Source: Mycobacterium sp. ST-F2
GTDB taxonomy: Bacteria; Actinomycetota; Actinomycetes; Mycobacteriales; Mycobacteriaceae
DNA length: 64,000 bases
Assembly: GCF_001905655.1 (NCBI RefSeq)
Contig: NZ_JMHT01000022.1
Span: 1-64,000 of the forward strand
Reading direction: 5' to 3'
Shown in pieces: positions 1 to 8,124 of the stretch (within the stretch, counting starts at the first letter, position 1; every line of letters starts with the position of its first letter). The notes below the pieces were generated by a model. The model had not been told where the DNA came from. It was given only the letters and a program-made list of their open reading frames with translations, and did no database searches. The position numbers and the translations under genes were made by a program.

Positions 1-262
1 CGGGCGCCGCAACGGCAGCCGGCTTGGGCGCACCGGGCTTGGGCGCACCGGACGGCTTGGCCGGGGGCGCGGCCGGCGCCTCGGACTTGGCGGGCTTGCC
101 GCCGCCGAATGCCTCACGCAACCGGCGTGCGACGGGCGCCTCCACAGTGGAGGACGCTGATTTTACGAATTCGCCCTGTTCGCTCAGTCGGGCGAGCACT
201 TCCTTGCTGGTGACACCGAGTTCTTTTGCCAACTCGTGTACGCGTGCCTTACCTGCTGCCAC
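1..262 (-). CDS. infB: Translation initiation factor IF-2, N-terminal part (cut by window edge)
   Basis: Only the first 87 codons lie inside the window. IF-2 is the GTPase that places initiator tRNA on the 30S subunit. The start is GTG at 262, preceded by a GGAGAGAA ribosome-binding site. The N-terminus (residues about 1-30, [19 protein letters not shown]) is the IF2_N helical domain. It is followed by the Ala/Pro/Gly/Lys-rich linker with repeated [13 protein letters not shown] units typical of actinobacterial IF-2. The GTPase core is beyond the edge. It is the last gene of the rimP-nusA-ylxR-infB run, the order seen in most bacteria. Identification is firm from motif plus context. Confidence 0.95.
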   Translation of the reverse strand, partial: MAAGKARVHELAKELGVTSKEVLARLSEQGEFVKSASSTVEAPVARRLREAFGGGKPAKSEAPAAPPAKPSGAPKPGAPKPAAVAAP

Positions 263-393
263 TTCTCTCCTCGTCGTGAGGCGTCAGCGGTGGTAGGCCG
301 CGCCTCGGTTTAGCTATGACGCATGGTCATCGGGACTTCACGGTGTGCTCATGTTCTTCGCTACCTGTTCTGTTGCTGTGGCAGTCGGGTCCG

Positions 394-684
394 TCAGGCC
401 GGCAAGGCACTGAAGAACTCTTCCACCGCAGAGGTGTCCGGCGAACCGGTGATACGCAACGCTCGGGCGAATGCTCGCCGCCGAACTGCCGCATTGAGAC
501 ACTGCTGAACCGGGTGCAACCACGCACCCCGTCCCGGCAGGTTACCCGCTGAATCGACCGAGACGGCGCATTTACCGTCCCCGTCGCGTACAGCTGCCAC
601 TCGAAGCAAGTCGACGGCCAGCTCTCGTTTCCGACAGCCGATGCAGGTACGCACCGGAGCTGTCGGAGTCTCGCGCTGGATCAC
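394..684 (-). CDS. YlxR family (DUF448) RNA-binding protein
   Basis: A small basic protein of about 96 residues with the YlxR signature: TCIGCRKRE near the N-terminus, GRGAWLHP in the middle and a basic RRRAFARAL helix. YlxR proteins sit between nusA and infB in many bacteria and are thought to bind RNA. The start is uncertain. A GTG at 684 gives VIQRETPTAPVRTCIGC, the length expected for mycobacterial members, and is preferred. A TTG at 720 would add 12 residues without a better ribosome-binding site. It lies 83 bp downstream of the nusA stop (46 bp if the TTG is used) and 131 bp upstream of infB on the same strand, so it is probably part of the rimP-nusA-infB operon. Confidence 0.9.
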   Translation of the reverse strand: MIQRETPTAPVRTCIGCRKRELAVDLLRVAAVRDGDGKCAVSVDSAGNLPGRGAWLHPVQQCLNAAVRRRAFARALRITGSPDTSAVEEFFSALPA

Positions 685-766
685 AGTGCAGTCTACCGTC
701 TCGGGGCCCTTGAACTTCAATCGCGGTCACGGCCCCGACACGCCGCCGGTAACTGCGGGTTTCTGC

Positions 767-1810
767 TCAGCGCTCGCGGCCGCCGCCATGGCCTGCCGAC
801 CGACCACCGGCGTCCGCACCCTGACCGTCGGCGTCGCTGCGGATATCGATGCGCCACCCGGTGAGACGCGCCGCCAGGCGGGCGTTCTGGCCCTCCTTGC
901 CGATCGCCAGCGACAGCTGGAAATCGGGCACCACGACCCGCGCCGCGCGCTGTGCCTCATCGATCACCGTCACGGACACGACCTTCGCCGGCGACAGGGC
1001 ATTGGCGACGAACTTCGCCGGGTCCTCGTCGTAATCGATGATGTCGATCTTCTCGCCCGACAGCTCGCTCATGACGTTGCGCACACGCTGACCCATCGGC
1101 CCGATACAGGCACCCTTGGCGTTGAGCCCCGGAACCCGCGACGCGACGGCGATCTTGGACCGGTGCCCGGCCTCGCGCGCCACGGCGACGATCTCCACCG
1201 ACTCGTCGGCGATCTCGGGGACCTCCAGCGAGAAGAGCTTGCGCACCAGGTTCGGGTGGGTCCGCGACAGCGTGATGACGGGCTCGCGGGCGCCGCGGGT
1301 GACCCCGACGACGTAGCAGCGCACGCGGTCGCCGTGCACGTAGCTCTCCCCCGGAACCTGCTCGGCAGCCGGGATCACGCCCTCTGAGCCCTTGGCCTCC
1401 GTGCCGACCCGCACCACCACGAGGCCGCGGGCGTTGGCCCGGGCGTCGCGCTGGATGACGCCGGCGACGATGTCGCCCTCACGCGCCGAGAACTCGCCGT
1501 AGTTCTTCTCGTTCTCGGCGTCGCGCAGCCGCTGCAGGATCACCTGACGCGCGGTGGTCGCCGCGATGCGGCCGAATCCCTCGGGGGTGTCGTCCCACTC
1601 GTGGATGACGGTTCCATCGGTGTCGGTCTGGCGGGCGATCACCCGCACGATGCCCGACTTGCGGTCGATGTCGATGTACGCGTCGGGCTCGTGCCCTTCG
1701 GTGTGCCGGTACGCCGTCAGCAGCGCCGTCTTGATCGTGTCGACGACGACGTCGACGCTGATTCCCTTGTCCGCCTCGATGGCATGCAGTGCCGCCATGT
1801 CGATATTCAT
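767..1810 (-). CDS. nusA: Transcription termination/antitermination factor NusA
   Basis: 347 residues, the short actinobacterial form without the C-terminal acidic repeats of E. coli NusA. The N-terminal domain (about 1-125, [20 protein letters not shown]) binds RNA polymerase. It is followed by an S1 domain (about 130-200, [20 protein letters not shown]) and two KH domains (about 200-347, with the [14 protein letters not shown] and [16 protein letters not shown] motifs). NusA modulates pausing, intrinsic termination and rRNA antitermination. The start ATG at 1810 overlaps the rimP stop by 4 bp (ATGA), indicating translational coupling. The length matches the M. tuberculosis protein. Confidence 0.97.
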   Translation of the reverse strand: MNIDMAALHAIEADKGISVDVVVDTIKTALLTAYRHTEGHEPDAYIDIDRKSGIVRVIARQTDTDGTVIHEWDDTPEGFGRIAATTARQVILQRLRDAENEKNYGEFSAREGDIVAGVIQRDARANARGLVVVRVGTEAKGSEGVIPAAEQVPGESYVHGDRVRCYVVGVTRGAREPVITLSRTHPNLVRKLFSLEVPEIADESVEIVAVAREAGHRSKIAVASRVPGLNAKGACIGPMGQRVRNVMSELSGEKIDIIDYDEDPAKFVANALSPAKVVSVTVIDEAQRAARVVVPDFQLSLAIGKEGQNARLAARLTGWRIDIRSDADGQGADAGGRSAGHGGGRER

Positions 1811-2361
1811 CCGTCGGCCCCCTCTCCGGTCATACCCGCCAGCTCCAGTTCCCGGCGATTGGGTGGTGAAAATTCAACCTGTACAACAGCTTTCGTAATG
1901 TCCGCGAGCGCGACGCTCTGCACCGACAGCACTCCGCGCTTGGCCACGACCAGTTGGATCGCGCTGCCGTCGTGTTCGCCCAGCCGGCCCGTCAGCGATG
2001 TGCCGTCGGCCAGGGTCAACTCGACCTTGCGGCCACGGGCACGGCGGTAGTGCCGCTGGGCGGTCAGCGGTCGCTCCACACCGGGCGAGGTGACCTCCAG
2101 CACATACGGCTCGGAATCGGCGGTCACCTGGTCCAGCAGCTCGGATGCGACGCGCGAGAGATCGGCGACCGCGTCGAGGTCCAGACCCTCGTCCCCGTCG
2201 GCCACCACGACGATCCGCGGAGGCCGCGCAGCAGCGTCCACCCGCACATCTTCGATGTCGTATCCAGCGTCCGAAAAAGCACTGCTGAGCAGCTCAAGCA
2301 CCTGGCCTGTGGTCGGTAACCGACTGGGTGGCAGCGGTCGTTCCGGCGTGTCCCGGGCCAC
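1807..2361 (-). CDS. rimP: Ribosome maturation factor RimP
   Basis: 184 residues. RimP is needed for 30S subunit maturation. The conserved pieces are the N-terminal alpha/beta domain ([19 protein letters not shown]), the block [16 protein letters not shown] and the C-terminal SH3-like beta barrel ([18 protein letters not shown]). The reading frame stays open far upstream, but the GTG at 2361 (VARDTPERP) with GATGAGGAG just upstream is the sensible start. It is the first gene of the nusA operon and overlaps nusA by 4 bp. The divergent lipoprotein gene begins 169 bp away, so the operon promoter should lie in 2362-2529. Confidence 0.95.
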   Translation of the reverse strand: MARDTPERPLPPSRLPTTGQVLELLSSAFSDAGYDIEDVRVDAAARPPRIVVVADGDEGLDLDAVADLSRVASELLDQVTADSEPYVLEVTSPGVERPLTAQRHYRRARGRKVELTLADGTSLTGRLGEHDGSAIQLVVAKRGVLSVQSVALADITKAVVQVEFSPPNRRELELAGMTGEGADG

Positions 2362-2529
2362 GGCGAGCTCCTCATCTTGAGTTGTGCGGACAGGGCACCC
2401 AGAAGGGTGAACCCGGTACCAACGATACGCCAGCAGCGCATGACCGAATGGCAATCGCACCAGCGGCACCGGAGAACATCCGGCGCCGCGGTGCCGGGCA
2501 GCCGAGGTCGGCAATGGCAGGATGTGGCT

Positions 2530-3057
2530 GTGCCGCACACCGAAACCACCGTCAGCCGACGGCGTGTCCTGCTGGGTACGGCAGCACTGGCCCTGCTCGG
2601 CGGCGCGGTGTCGGCCTGCGGTTCGACACCCCAACGGGATCCCGCGCTGGACATCCTGGGCGCCGAACTCGACCGGGCCCGCAGCGACAGTCGCCTCGCC
2701 GCAGCCGCCGCAACCGGTGTCCCACCCCAGTTGGTGCCCGCGCTGACGTCCGTCGCGGCACTTCGTGACGCGCATGCCCGGGCCCTGTCCGACGAGCTCA
2801 CCCGGATGGGCAGCCCACCGGCGGCCGAGCCGTCATCGACCACCGGGACGTCCGCCGCGGCCACCCCTGGAGCGACGCCCACGCCCGCCCCGGCGCCCCC
2901 GACACCTCAGGAAGTCGTTGCGGCACTGGAACACTCCGCCGACAGCGCGGGCCGCGCCGCAGCCGGCCAATCCGGTTACCGGGCCGGGCTGCTGGCCTCC
3001 ATCGCCGCTGCCTGCACCGCGGCGCACACCGTCACGCTCGCCGGGCAGGCAGCATGA
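2530..3057 (+). CDS. Tat-type lipoprotein, mycobacterial Rv2843-like
   Basis: 175 residues from GTG 2530; a GTG two codons earlier (2524) is equally possible. The N-terminus SRRRVLLGTAALALLGG followed by AVSAC (Cys30) is a twin-arginine signal with a lipobox, so the product should be a membrane-anchored exported lipoprotein. The remainder is Ala/Pro/Thr-rich with a flexible stretch (about 100-125) followed by a helical segment. Function is unknown. Its stop overlaps the DUF4439 start by ATGA, and the two genes keep this arrangement downstream of rimP in mycobacteria, which suggests a joint role. It is divergent from rimP. Confidence 0.8.
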   Translation: MPHTETTVSRRRVLLGTAALALLGGAVSACGSTPQRDPALDILGAELDRARSDSRLAAAAATGVPPQLVPALTSVAALRDAHARALSDELTRMGSPPAAEPSSTTGTSAAATPGATPTPAPAPPTPQEVVAALEHSADSAGRAAAGQSGYRAGLLASIAAACTAAHTVTLAGQAA

Positions 3058-3524
3058 CCAGCCCACAACCCACCACCCCGACGCGGCCGGGCAGCCCCGC
3101 CGACGCCGCGCTGTACGACGCGATCGCCACCGAGCACGGCACCATCTACGGCTACGGGCTGGTGTCGGCGCACACCACACCGGACGTCAACGACCTCGTC
3201 TCCCAGGCCATGGCCGAGCACCGGCTCAACCGCGAGGCCGCGATCAACGCACTGGCGGGACGGTCGGTGCCCGCTGCGCTGCCGGCCGCCGGCTATCAGC
3301 TCCCGATCGACGCGAGCAATCCTGGCGACGCGGCCAAGCTGGCCCTGCAGATGGAAGAGGACACCGCCGTCGCGTGGCGCGCCGTGGCCGAGCAGGCCAC
3401 CACCGCCGAGGACCGGACCTTGGCCGTCAAAGCGCTCACCGACTGCGCCGTGCTGGCCGCCCGGTGGCGCGCAGTGGTCGGCGTGACGCCCGTCGTCGCG
3501 CCCTTCCCCGGCGGCAACGACTAA
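3054..3524 (+). CDS. DUF4439 ferritin-like domain protein
   Basis: 156 residues. The helical pattern with ALYDAIATEHGTIYGYGLVSAH, a second AEHRLNREAAINAL block and a third LALQMEEDTAVAWRAV block is the DUF4439 ferritin-like four-helix fold (Rv2844 family). Glu/His residues in these helices (EH, EHR, EED) could bind metal, but no enzymatic role is established. No signal peptide is visible, so it is probably cytoplasmic while its coupled partner is exported. It overlaps the preceding lipoprotein gene by 4 bp (ATGA). A hairpin-forming repeat begins 13 bp after its stop. Confidence 0.85.
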   Translation: MTSPQPTTPTRPGSPADAALYDAIATEHGTIYGYGLVSAHTTPDVNDLVSQAMAEHRLNREAAINALAGRSVPAALPAAGYQLPIDASNPGDAAKLALQMEEDTAVAWRAVAEQATTAEDRTLAVKALTDCAVLAARWRAVVGVTPVVAPFPGGND

Positions 3525-3540
3525 CGCGCGTTGGTGGCTG

Positions 3541-3590
3541 CGCTGGGGATTGCTGCCCGATGATGGCTGTAATCCCCTGCGTAGTGAGTT
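3541..3590. repeat. Left palindromic repeat of the DUF559 unit
   Basis: The arms gctggggattgctgcc and ggctgtaatcccctgc are near-complementary (13 of 16) around a 6-7 nt loop, so the strand can fold into a hairpin. It starts 16 bp after the DUF4439 stop and could also act as a terminator, although no T-run follows. It pairs in both direct and inverted orientation with the repeat at 4603-4652. Confidence 0.75.
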
Positions 3591-3651
3591 ATCCACAGGG
3601 TGGAGGGCCGGGGGCCGGTGAACGCCGCACAAGGCACGGAATATTCGACGC

Positions 3652-4584
3652 GTGGATATCAACGACGTGCTTGGCCGGCAATCCGGCGTTGTGACGCGCC
3701 GCCAAGCGCTTGATGCCGGGTTCCGGCAGCACCAGATTCGGCGCTGCCTGCGACGCAACGAGTGGGCACGAGTCCACCCCGGCGTGTACGTCAACCACAC
3801 CGGACCGCTGACCTGGCTGCAACGCGCATGGGCGGCAGTTCTTTACGCCGCACCGTCGGTGTTGTGCCTGGAATCGGCCATGTTGATCGACGGCCCGTTG
3901 ATCCATGTCGCCGTCTCACGGGACCGGGGCACATTGGTCGAACCAGAGGGCGTACGCATCCACCACATCGACCACCTGGACGAGCGGGCGCTGTGGAACG
4001 CAGGACCGCCACGGCTGCGCTACGAGGAGGCCGCTCTCGACATTGCCTCACGACTAACGGGATTCGATGCCATTCGGGTCTTGGCGGACGCCTGTCAATC
4101 GCGGCGCACCACCGCACATCGTCTGCTGCGTGCCCTCGACGCCCGCCAGCGCATTCGCCGGCGCCATTGGCTGCGAGCAATCCTTGCCGATATCGCCGAG
4201 GGCACCTGCTCGGTTCTCGAACAGAGCTACCTCGACCGGGTCGAGCGGGCGCACGGGCTCCCCCCGGCCACCCGTCAAGCACGGTCGACTTCGTCGGTAG
4301 GCGTGTGTTACCGCGATAACGAATATGACCGACGGCTCATAGTGGAACTCGATGGTCGGCTATTTCACGATTCAGCATCGGCCCGGAGCAAGGACGTCGA
4401 GCGTGATCTCGATGCCGCAGTCGACGGCCGGTCGACGGTCCGCCTCACCTACTACCAGGTGTTTGATCACCCCTGTCGAACCGCCGGCAAAATCGCACAC
4501 ATCATGCGACAGCACGGCATCACCGTCGACGGCCATCCGTGCGGGCCAGGATGCGGATACACCCGCCTCGGCCTGGCAGCCTGA
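3652..4584 (+). CDS. AbiEi antitoxin-domain / DUF559 (Vsr-like) nuclease-fold protein
   Basis: 310 residues from GTG 3652. Residues about 5-50 (VLGRQSGVVTRRQALDAGF, then IRRCLRRNEWARVHPGVYV) match the winged-helix AbiEi_4 antitoxin N-terminal domain. The C-terminal about 100 residues (SVLEQSYLDRVERAHGLP, YDRRLIVELDGRLFHD, VRLTYYQVFDHP) match the DUF559/very-short-patch-repair-like PD-(D/E)XK fold, with D..IVELDG supplying the acidic pair. The AbiEii toxin partner is absent, so this is not a standard toxin-antitoxin pair. Such proteins are common and multicopy in actinobacteria but have no proven function. Palindromic repeats flank it on both sides. Confidence 0.8.
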   Translation: MDINDVLGRQSGVVTRRQALDAGFRQHQIRRCLRRNEWARVHPGVYVNHTGPLTWLQRAWAAVLYAAPSVLCLESAMLIDGPLIHVAVSRDRGTLVEPEGVRIHHIDHLDERALWNAGPPRLRYEEAALDIASRLTGFDAIRVLADACQSRRTTAHRLLRALDARQRIRRRHWLRAILADIAEGTCSVLEQSYLDRVERAHGLPPATRQARSTSSVGVCYRDNEYDRRLIVELDGRLFHDSASARSKDVERDLDAAVDGRSTVRLTYYQVFDHPCRTAGKIAHIMRQHGITVDGHPCGPGCGYTRLGLAA

Positions 4585-4602
4585 CGCGGCGGCCGCGACT
4601 AT

Positions 4603-4652
4603 GCAGGTGATTGCTGCTTGATAGTGGCTGCAATCCCCAGCGCAGTGAGTTC
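4603..4652. repeat. Right palindromic repeat of the DUF559 unit
   Basis: Second copy of the repeat found at 3541-3590, ungapped over 43 bp with 7 differences. Its right arm (ggctgcaatccccagcgc) is the closer inverse match to the left arm of the first copy. It ends just outside the proS stop codon at 4654. Confidence 0.75.
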
Positions 4653-4653
4653 G

Positions 4654-6399
4654 TTACCCGGCGACTGCCGCCGTGATGGCGGCTGCGGCGCCGTCGACCG
4701 GCACCTCGGTCTTCTCGCCCGTGAACCGGTTGCGCAGCTCGACGGTGCCGTCGGCCCAGCCGCGGCCGACCACGACGATCCACGGCACACCCAGCAGCTC
4801 GGCGTCCTTGAACTTCACGCCGGGCGAGGACGTGCGGTCGTCGAGCAGTACGTCGAGACCCAACCGGTCGAGCTCGCCGGCCAACGCGGTGGCCCCGGTA
4901 CGGGCCTCCGCGTCCTTGTTGGCGATGACCAGATGCACATCGAACGGCGACACCGAGGACGGCCAGCGCAGGCCGAGCTCATCGTGGTGCTGCTCGGCGA
5001 TCACCGCGACCATGCGCGAGACACCGATGCCGTAGGAGCCCATGGTCAGCCGCACGGGCTTGCCGTTCTCGCCGAGCACGTCGGCGCTGAAGGCGTCGGT
5101 GTACTTGCGGCCCAGCTGGAAGACGTGCCCGATCTCGATGCCGCGCGCCGAGACCAGCGGGCCGGCGCCGTCGGGTGACGGGTCGCCGTCGCGGACGTCG
5201 GCGGCCTCGATGGTGCCGTCGGCCACGAAGTCACGGCCCGCCACCATGCCGACGATGTGCTTGTTGGGCTCGTCGGCACCGGTGATCCATGACGAACCGT
5301 CGACGATCCGCGGGTCCACCAGGAAGCGAATGCCATTCGCCAGCAAGGCTTTCGGACCCACATACCCCTTCACCAGGAACGGGTTGGCGGCGAAGTCGGC
5401 GTCGTCGAGCAGCGCGTACTCCGCGGGCTCGAGCGCTGCGCCCAGGCGCTTCTCGTCGATCTCGCGGTCGCCCGGCACACCGATGCCCAGCAGTTCCCAC
5501 TCGCCGCCCGGTTGGCGCACCTTGAGCAGCACGTTCTTCAACGTATCGGCGGCGGTGATCTCGCGGCCCAGGCCGGCGGTGTTGGCCCAGTCCACCAGAG
5601 TGGCGATGGTCGGCGCGTCAGGCGTGTCGTAGACGACAGCCTCGGGCTGGCCCTCGATCGGCAGCGACTCGGGGACCGCGGTGACGACGGCTTCCACGTT
5701 GGCCGCGTAGCCCGACTGCAGGCAGCGGACGAAGGTGTCCTCGCCGACCTCGCTCTCGGCCAGGAACTCCTCGGAGGCACTGCCGCCCATGGCGCCCGAC
5801 ACCGCGGACACGATGACGTACTTGACCGCCAGCCGGTCGAAGATGCGCTGGTAGGCCTCGCGGTGGGCGTGGTAGGCGTCCTTGAGTCCGCTGTCGTCGA
5901 CGTCGAACGAGTACGAGTCCTTCATGATGAACTCGCGGCCGCGCAGGATGCCGGCGCGGGGACGCGCCTCGTCGCGGTACTTGGTCTGGATTTGGTAGAG
6001 CCGCAGCGGGAAGTCCTTGTACGACGAGTACTCCCCCTTGACCGTCAGGGTGAAGAACTCCTCGTGGGTGGGCCCCAGCATGTAGTCGTTCTGGCGGCGG
6101 TCCTTGAGCCGGAACACACCGTCGCCGTACTCGGTCCAGCGGTTGGTGGCCTCATAGGGGGCCTTGGGCAGCAGCGCCGGAAACAGGATCTCCTGGGCGC
6201 CGATGGCATTCATCTCACTGCGGACGACATCCTCGATCTTGCGCAGCACCTTGAGGCCCAGTGGCAGCCAGCTGTACAGGCCGGGCGCGATCGGGCGGAC
6301 GTAGCCGGCCCGGATCAGCAGCTTGTGGCTCGGCACTTCGGCGTCGGCGGGGTCGTCGCGCAGGGTGCGCAGGAACAGCTCGGACATGCGGGTGATCAC
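4654..6399 (-). CDS. proS: Prolyl-tRNA synthetase (bacterial type, class II)
   Basis: 581 residues. It charges tRNA-Pro with proline. Class II motif 1 ([18 protein letters not shown]), motif 2 ([28 protein letters not shown]) and motif 3 ([19 protein letters not shown]) are all present. Between motifs 2 and 3 sits the YbaK-like editing insertion (about 220-385), which clears mischarged Ala-tRNA. The C-terminal anticodon-binding domain ([13 protein letters not shown] onward) is complete. The start is GTG at 6399 ([16 protein letters not shown]), as in the M. tuberculosis protein; an in-frame ATG lies 12 bp later. Its 3' end abuts the repeat bounding the DUF559 unit. Confidence 0.97.
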   Translation of the reverse strand: MITRMSELFLRTLRDDPADAEVPSHKLLIRAGYVRPIAPGLYSWLPLGLKVLRKIEDVVRSEMNAIGAQEILFPALLPKAPYEATNRWTEYGDGVFRLKDRRQNDYMLGPTHEEFFTLTVKGEYSSYKDFPLRLYQIQTKYRDEARPRAGILRGREFIMKDSYSFDVDDSGLKDAYHAHREAYQRIFDRLAVKYVIVSAVSGAMGGSASEEFLAESEVGEDTFVRCLQSGYAANVEAVVTAVPESLPIEGQPEAVVYDTPDAPTIATLVDWANTAGLGREITAADTLKNVLLKVRQPGGEWELLGIGVPGDREIDEKRLGAALEPAEYALLDDADFAANPFLVKGYVGPKALLANGIRFLVDPRIVDGSSWITGADEPNKHIVGMVAGRDFVADGTIEAADVRDGDPSPDGAGPLVSARGIEIGHVFQLGRKYTDAFSADVLGENGKPVRLTMGSYGIGVSRMVAVIAEQHHDELGLRWPSSVSPFDVHLVIANKDAEARTGATALAGELDRLGLDVLLDDRTSSPGVKFKDAELLGVPWIVVVGRGWADGTVELRNRFTGEKTEVPVDGAAAAITAAVAG

Positions 6400-6461
6400 G
6401 GAGGGCTAGCTTACTGACAGTCGGCGAACCCGATTCGTCCGCCGCGATCCCCCGCCCGCGG

Positions 6462-8009
6462 TCAGGCGGCGTCGCGCGTCGACGTGGTACCGCCACCGGC
6501 GGACCGTCCGCCCCGATCCCTGACGTGCGGCCGGTCCGGCCGCCCACTTCCGGCCTTTGTGACCGTCGGCGATTTCGGCGGTCCGCCGGCGGCGGCACCG
6601 GCCTCGGATCGATCATGCACCCCCGGCCGCGACGGCCTCTTCGAGCCTTGCTGCACAACGGGTTTCGCGGACGCGGCGACGGATGCCGGCCCGGACGTGA
6701 GTGTGGGCGCGGGCCGGACGCCGACAGCGGACGTCGAGACTGCGTCACTACCGGCAGGTGCAGGCGCGTGACCGGTGAGGCGCTGGAGCACCCCGGCCAG
6801 TTGCCGGGTGACGGACGTCATGCCCCCGGCCAACCTGACCACCGCCTGACGGATCGCCTTCGCCGTCGGTGAGGTGCTCACCGGGATCGCGGGATGCTCG
6901 GTCACCGGGGTGACGGGTTCGGTCGCCGCGACGTCGGGCTGCGGCAGGCTCGGTGTGTATCGCCCACTGCCGAGGATGGCCAACGACTGGGCGAATGCCT
7001 TGGGCAGCTCGTCCAGCCCCTGCTGAATCTTCTGCCGTGGCGTGGTGAAGCTGAATTGCCTGACCTGGCTCGGGTCGGCCGTCCGGTCGTAGCCCATTTC
7101 GACGAACACCCGCACGATCGGGTCGAGCGCGTCGACCAGTCGCTGGGCGCCGATCACGGACGCCGCCAGGCGCAGGGGCGCCAGCAGCGGCAAGTACTGC
7201 GGATACGTCACATAGGTGCTGTTGCCCACCGTCGTCGTCACGGCGTTGGGTGCGGTGCGCGATTCCAGGACGTAGCCCGGAAGCAGGTGCTGGAACACGA
7301 TGCCCATGAGTGCGTTGAGAATGGCCGGCGGGTTGAAATACGCTGGGAAATCGGCGAATCCGTCGTATTGATTCTGGTAGTAGGTGGTCGCGAACGGGCT
7401 GTCGGACGGTCCCGGACGACCCAGCGGGAACAGGTCCCCGAGGATCGGAAAGTCGTGGAGCCAGGTGAAGCGCGCCAGGATCCCGCCGTTGGGCTGGTAG
7501 GGGTCACCGACCAGCATGAAGCGGTAGTTCTGGGCATTCGCGACGTAGTTCGGGTCTTTGGCCAGGTCCGCCCGCGCGATCTCGGCGACCTGGGCGCCCT
7601 GCGACATCCCGATGACGGTGACCGTGTCGCCCGACGTCTGACGGGCGATGTCCTGCTCGAGGTAGCCCGCGCCGACCCGTTCGGACCGCTTGAGCGATTG
7701 CGGCCAGTACGGCAGACCGGACAACACGGGCAGGTCCGAGATCAGCGGATAGTTCAGGTTGATCTGGGCCGGGTACGGGACCGTGTGGAACGAATCACCT
7801 TGCGGCACAGCGGTTCCGTAGAAGAACAGTGGCACACTCGATCCGAATCCGTCGAATGACCCGCCCACGCCGATGGTGGTGCCCAGCAGCCGAACAGCCG
7901 CGCTCTGCACCGAGGGCGGCGCGAACCCGGCAGACGTCCCGATGACGGTCGCGCCGACGATCAGCGCCGCGCCACAGCGAATTCGGCCACGCCGGTGCCA
8001 TTCCCCCAC
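6462..8009 (-). CDS. PE-PPE domain secreted serine hydrolase with long disordered tail
   Basis: About 515 residues from GTG 8009, chosen because GGGGGAG lies 5 nt upstream. A basic N-terminus followed by a hydrophobic helix (AALIVGATVIGTSAG) suggests export. Residues about 50-300 are the PE-PPE alpha/beta-hydrolase domain: FFYGTAVPQGD, then the nucleophile elbow TVIGMSQGAQVAEIA, then YRFMLVGDPYQPNGGI, which carries the likely catalytic Asp. No PE or PPE N-terminal domain is present. The last about 170 residues are Pro/Ser/Ala/Thr-rich and probably disordered. The family acts as esterases or acyltransferases on lipids; the substrate here is unknown. It lies between proS and efpA, which are adjacent in M. 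tuberculosis. Confidence 0.85.
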   Translation of the reverse strand: MGEWHRRGRIRCGAALIVGATVIGTSAGFAPPSVQSAAVRLLGTTIGVGGSFDGFGSSVPLFFYGTAVPQGDSFHTVPYPAQINLNYPLISDLPVLSGLPYWPQSLKRSERVGAGYLEQDIARQTSGDTVTVIGMSQGAQVAEIARADLAKDPNYVANAQNYRFMLVGDPYQPNGGILARFTWLHDFPILGDLFPLGRPGPSDSPFATTYYQNQYDGFADFPAYFNPPAILNALMGIVFQHLLPGYVLESRTAPNAVTTTVGNSTYVTYPQYLPLLAPLRLAASVIGAQRLVDALDPIVRVFVEMGYDRTADPSQVRQFSFTTPRQKIQQGLDELPKAFAQSLAILGSGRYTPSLPQPDVAATEPVTPVTEHPAIPVSTSPTAKAIRQAVVRLAGGMTSVTRQLAGVLQRLTGHAPAPAGSDAVSTSAVGVRPAPTLTSGPASVAASAKPVVQQGSKRPSRPGVHDRSEAGAAAGGPPKSPTVTKAGSGRPDRPHVRDRGGRSAGGGTTSTRDAA

Positions 8010-8124
8010 CACAACTCCCCCGGGTCGTCGAGCCGATCCCACCGATCTGACTCACGCGTAAGTTCCGGGCTGACGGTACGCACCGGCGGGGCACAGGGTT
8101 GGTAATTCGCAGATTCGCCGGCGG

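Larger units (their letters stand above)
3538..4645. mobile_element. Candidate 1.1-kb element: AbiEi/DUF559 gene between 20-bp terminal inverted repeats
   Basis: The sequence ctgcgctggggattgctgcc at 3538-3557 and its inverse ggctgcaatccccagcgcag at 4626-4645 match at 19 of 20 positions. They bracket a single gene of nuclease type. Because each end is itself a partial palindrome, the two ends also align as direct repeats (3548-3590 against 4609-4651, 36 of 43 identical, no gaps). The right end lies 8 bp outside the proS stop codon. No clear target-site duplication is seen. No transposase is present. Calling it mobile is an inference from the repeat architecture and the single-gene cargo. Confidence 0.5.

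Noticed and set aside
3652..4584. AbiE type IV toxin-antitoxin system
   Set aside because: Only the AbiEi-like N-terminal domain is present, fused to a nuclease fold; no nucleotidyltransferase AbiEii gene lies beside it.
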